A stretch of 7,657 nt of DNA, from assembly GCA_018054805.1 (NCBI GenBank), contig JAGPIU010000040.1, positions 1 to 7,657 on the forward strand, read 5' to 3'. The translations under genes and the position numbers were made by a program. This stretch comes from Paludibacter sp. (lineage in GTDB: Bacteria; Bacteroidota; Bacteroidia; Bacteroidales; Paludibacteraceae). Under the pieces are notes generated by a model, which saw nothing but the letters and a program-made list of their open reading frames with translations, was not told the DNA's origin and made no database searches. How positions within the stretch are numbered: position 1 is the stretch's first letter; each line of letters begins with the position of its first letter. This document shows positions 5,607 to 7,657 of this stretch, piece by piece.

Positions 5607-7657
5607 ATGACAGTAATGAAAAAATACTTCTTTGCCCTCTCGTTTTTACTGAATTGTACAGGAATTCTGATAGCTCAATCGTCGCACTCATTTTATTTTG
5701 ACCAGCCTGCAGCCTTTTTTGAAGAAACTTTTGTGCTCGGGAACGGCAAAACAGGCGCTACAGTATTCGGACGCACCGATCGTGAAGTGATTTACCTCAA
5801 CGATGCCACATTGTGGAGCGGCGAACCTGTAAATGCCAATATGAATCCACAGGCGCACACTTTTATCCCCGAAATACGCGAGGCACTGCGCAACGAAAAC
5901 TACCCGCTGGCCGAAAAACTGCAACGCAAAGTGCAGGGTTCGTTCTCGCAATCCTTTGCTCCTTTAGGTACTGCTTACATTCATTTCGACCATAAAAACA
6001 TCAGCAATTATCGCCGCGAAATAAGCCTGCGCGAAGCCATTGCTACTGTAAATTACAGCGCCGACGGAGTAAAATTCAGCCGTTCGTATTATGTTTCGTA
6101 CCCCGACAAGGTTGTGGTTATCAAACTCAACGCATCACAAAAGAAAAGTCTGAATTTCAGCCTGAACTTCGACAGTCAGCTGCGTCACGAAGTATCAGTG
6201 AAACAAAAAACGCTTTTTGCCAACGGACAAGCACCTTATAAAATTGAACCAAACTATCGTGGAAATATAAAAGATCCGGTGCTGTACGATGCCAAACGCG
6301 GCACCCGCTTTTCCACTCAAATGAAAATTAAAAACAAGGATGGAAAATTATCGGCTACCGATAGTAGTTTGGTGCTGAAAAATGCCACTGAAGCCATTAT
6401 TTACATTTCGGTGGAAACCAGTTTCAACGGATTCGACCGCAACCCGGCGACCGAAGGCAAAGACGCTCAGAAACTTGCAGCCACGCAACTGAAAAAAGCT
6501 TTTGCACAGAAAGAATCCAAAATCCGTAAGCGCCACACCGACGATTTCGGACAGTTTTACAATCGTGTAAGTCTTTCGCTTGGCAAAAGCAATGCGCCCG
6601 ATCTGCCCATAAACGAGCGCCTGAAACGCTATGCATTGGGAAAAGAAGATAAAAATCTGGAAATTCTGTATTTCAATTTCGGACGTTACCTGCTTATTTC
6701 CTCGTCGCGCACTCCTGCGGTGCCGGCCAATCTTCAGGGCATATGGAATCCCTACATTCGTCCGCCCTGGAGCAGCAATTACACCACCAACATCAATGCG
6801 GAAGAAAATTACTGGCCTGCCGAAACAGCAAATCTTAGCGAAATGCATAAACCTCTGCTGGGTTTTATTGAAAATCTATCGAAAACAGGCGCCATCACTG
6901 CACGCAATTTCTACGGTACACGCGGTTGGGTTTGCGCACACAACTCCGACATTTGGGCCATGACCAATCCTGTGGGCGATTTTGGCGACGGCGATCCTTC
7001 ATGGGCCAACTGGAACATGGCAGGCGTATGGCTGAGCACGCATTTGTGGGAGCATTTTTTATTCACGGGCAATAAAGATTTCCTTAAAAACAAAGCCTAC
7101 CCGCTTATGAAAGGCGCTGCTCAGTTTTGTCTCGACTGGTTGGTGGAAGATCAAAATGGCTTTCTGATTACTTCACCGTCCACTTCGCCCGAGAACCGCT
7201 ACAAAACGCCCGAAGGCTTCAAAGGAGCTACTTTGTATGGCGCCACTGCCGACCTGGCCATGATGCGCGAACTTTTTGCACAAACCATTGAAGCTGCAAA
7301 CGAACTGGGACTCGACAAATCGTTCAGCGATTCGCTCGGCAACGCCCTGAAACGTTTTTATCCTTATCAAATAAGCAAAAATGGTCATTTACAGGAATGG
7401 TATCACGACTGGGAAGATGAAGATCCGCGCCACCGTCATCAGACACATTTGTTTGGCCTGCATCCTGGGCAGCACATCACGCCCGAAAAAACACCCAACC
7501 TCGCAGCTGCAAGCAGAAAAACGCTCGAAATAAAAGGCGACGAAACCACAGGCTGGAGCAAAGGCTGGCGCATCAACCTCTGGGCGCGACTTTGGGACGG
7601 CAACCGTGCTTACAAAATGTACCGCGAACTGCTTCGCTATGTTGACCCGGACGGTTA
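5607..7657 (+). CDS. Glycoside hydrolase family 95 (alpha-L-fucosidase / alpha-L-galactosidase family), 3' end cut by window edge
   Basis: The plus-strand frame from the ATG at 5607 stays open for 683 codons to the window edge; family members are usually about 780-820 residues, so roughly 100-130 are missing. The N-terminus is a type I signal peptide (about 1-23, cleaved near LIA-Q), implying periplasmic export. A second ATG at 5616 (MKKYFFALS) is an equally plausible start; a TAAAG at 5596-5600 sits 6 nt before the first one. The N-terminal beta-sandwich (about 29-270) opens with LGNGKTGATVFG and LNDATLWSGEP. The (alpha/alpha)6 catalytic domain (about 335 onward) shows NLQGIWNP, TTNINAEENYW (Asn395 and Asn397, matching the base-activating Asn pair of AfcA), TSPSTSPEN (Glu529, probable general acid), DPRHRHQTHLFGLHPG and TGWSKGWRINLWARLWDG. 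The later catalytic Asp, expected in a DGNFG motif, lies beyond the edge. Thr393 occupies the position held by His in known fucosidases, suggesting alpha-L-galactosidase activity (inference). It is divergent from the HTCS gene and probably controlled by it. Confidence 0.93.
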   Translation, partial: MTVMKKYFFALSFLLNCTGILIAQSSHSFYFDQPAAFFEETFVLGNGKTGATVFGRTDREVIYLNDATLWSGEPVNANMNPQAHTFIPEIREALRNENYPLAEKLQRKVQGSFSQSFAPLGTAYIHFDHKNISNYRREISLREAIATVNYSADGVKFSRSYYVSYPDKVVVIKLNASQKKSLNFSLNFDSQLRHEVSVKQKTLFANGQAPYKIEPNYRGNIKDPVLYDAKRGTRFSTQMKIKNKDGKLSATDSSLVLKNATEAIIYISVETSFNGFDRNPATEGKDAQKLAATQLKKAFAQKESKIRKRHTDDFGQFYNRVSLSLGKSNAPDLPINERLKRYALGKEDKNLEILYFNFGRYLLISSSRTPAVPANLQGIWNPYIRPPWSSNYTTNINAEENYWPAETANLSEMHKPLLGFIENLSKTGAITARNFYGTRGWVCAHNSDIWAMTNPVGDFGDGDPSWANWNMAGVWLSTHLWEHFLFTGNKDFLKNKAYPLMKGAAQFCLDWLVEDQNGFLITSPSTSPENRYKTPEGFKGATLYGATADLAMMRELFAQTIEAANELGLDKSFSDSLGNALKRFYPYQISKNGHLQEWYHDWEDEDPRHRHQTHLFGLHPGQHITPEKTPNLAAASRKTLEIKGDETTGWSKGWRINLWARLWDGNRAYKMYRELLRYVDPDG

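Noticed and set aside
5652..5657. Possible lipobox (L-L-N-C) in the GH95 signal peptide
   Set aside because: Asn before the Cys does not fit the lipobox, which needs a small residue such as Gly, Ala or Ser. The hydrophobic region continues past it to a good type I cleavage site at LIA-Q.
6348..6848. A 166-codon open frame on the minus strand within the GH95 gene
   Set aside because: It is the complement of conserved GH95 catalytic motifs and shows no domain of its own.

Overview
The window looks like a carbohydrate-degradation locus from a member of the Bacteroidota. The main reason is a very long single-protein hybrid two-component regulator (sensor, kinase, receiver and AraC-type DNA-binding domain in one chain), an architecture that is a hallmark of Bacteroidetes polysaccharide utilisation loci (PULs). 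Supporting signs are secreted or lipid-anchored glycoside hydrolases next to it, weak or absent Shine-Dalgarno sequences, AT-rich intergenic DNA and a TAnnTTTG-type -7 element. The genus cannot be named from the sequence.

Layout. Positions 1-1121 (minus strand) hold a glycoside hydrolase family 76 lipoprotein whose C-terminus runs off the left edge. A 152-bp gap (1122-1273) carries a weak terminator-like hairpin and a poor promoter candidate. Positions 1274-5374 (minus strand) hold the hybrid two-component system (HTCS) regulator, complete at 1366 residues. A 232-bp divergent intergenic region (5375-5606) contains nested inverted repeats, a 12-bp palindrome and candidate promoters. From 5607 to the right edge (plus strand) lies a glycoside hydrolase family 95 enzyme, cut off before its C-terminus.

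How the parts probably work together (inference): the HTCS spans the inner membrane and senses a glycan fragment in the periplasm with two 7-bladed propellers plus a Y_Y_Y domain. It signals through its own kinase and receiver, and its AraC domain then acts on nearby promoters, most plausibly the divergent one in front of the GH95 gene. GH76 enzymes act on alpha-1,6-mannan backbones, and GH95 enzymes remove alpha-linked L-fucose or L-galactose. The GH95 residue at the fucose/galactose discrimination position is Thr, which points to L-galactose. No SusC/SusD pair is visible, so the transport part of any PUL, if present, is outside the window.

I found no RNA genes, CRISPR arrays, insertion sequences or attachment sites. 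All three coding regions are ordinary, recognisable families. The less ordinary signals are the operator-like repeats in the divergent promoter region and the residues that bear on GH95 specificity.
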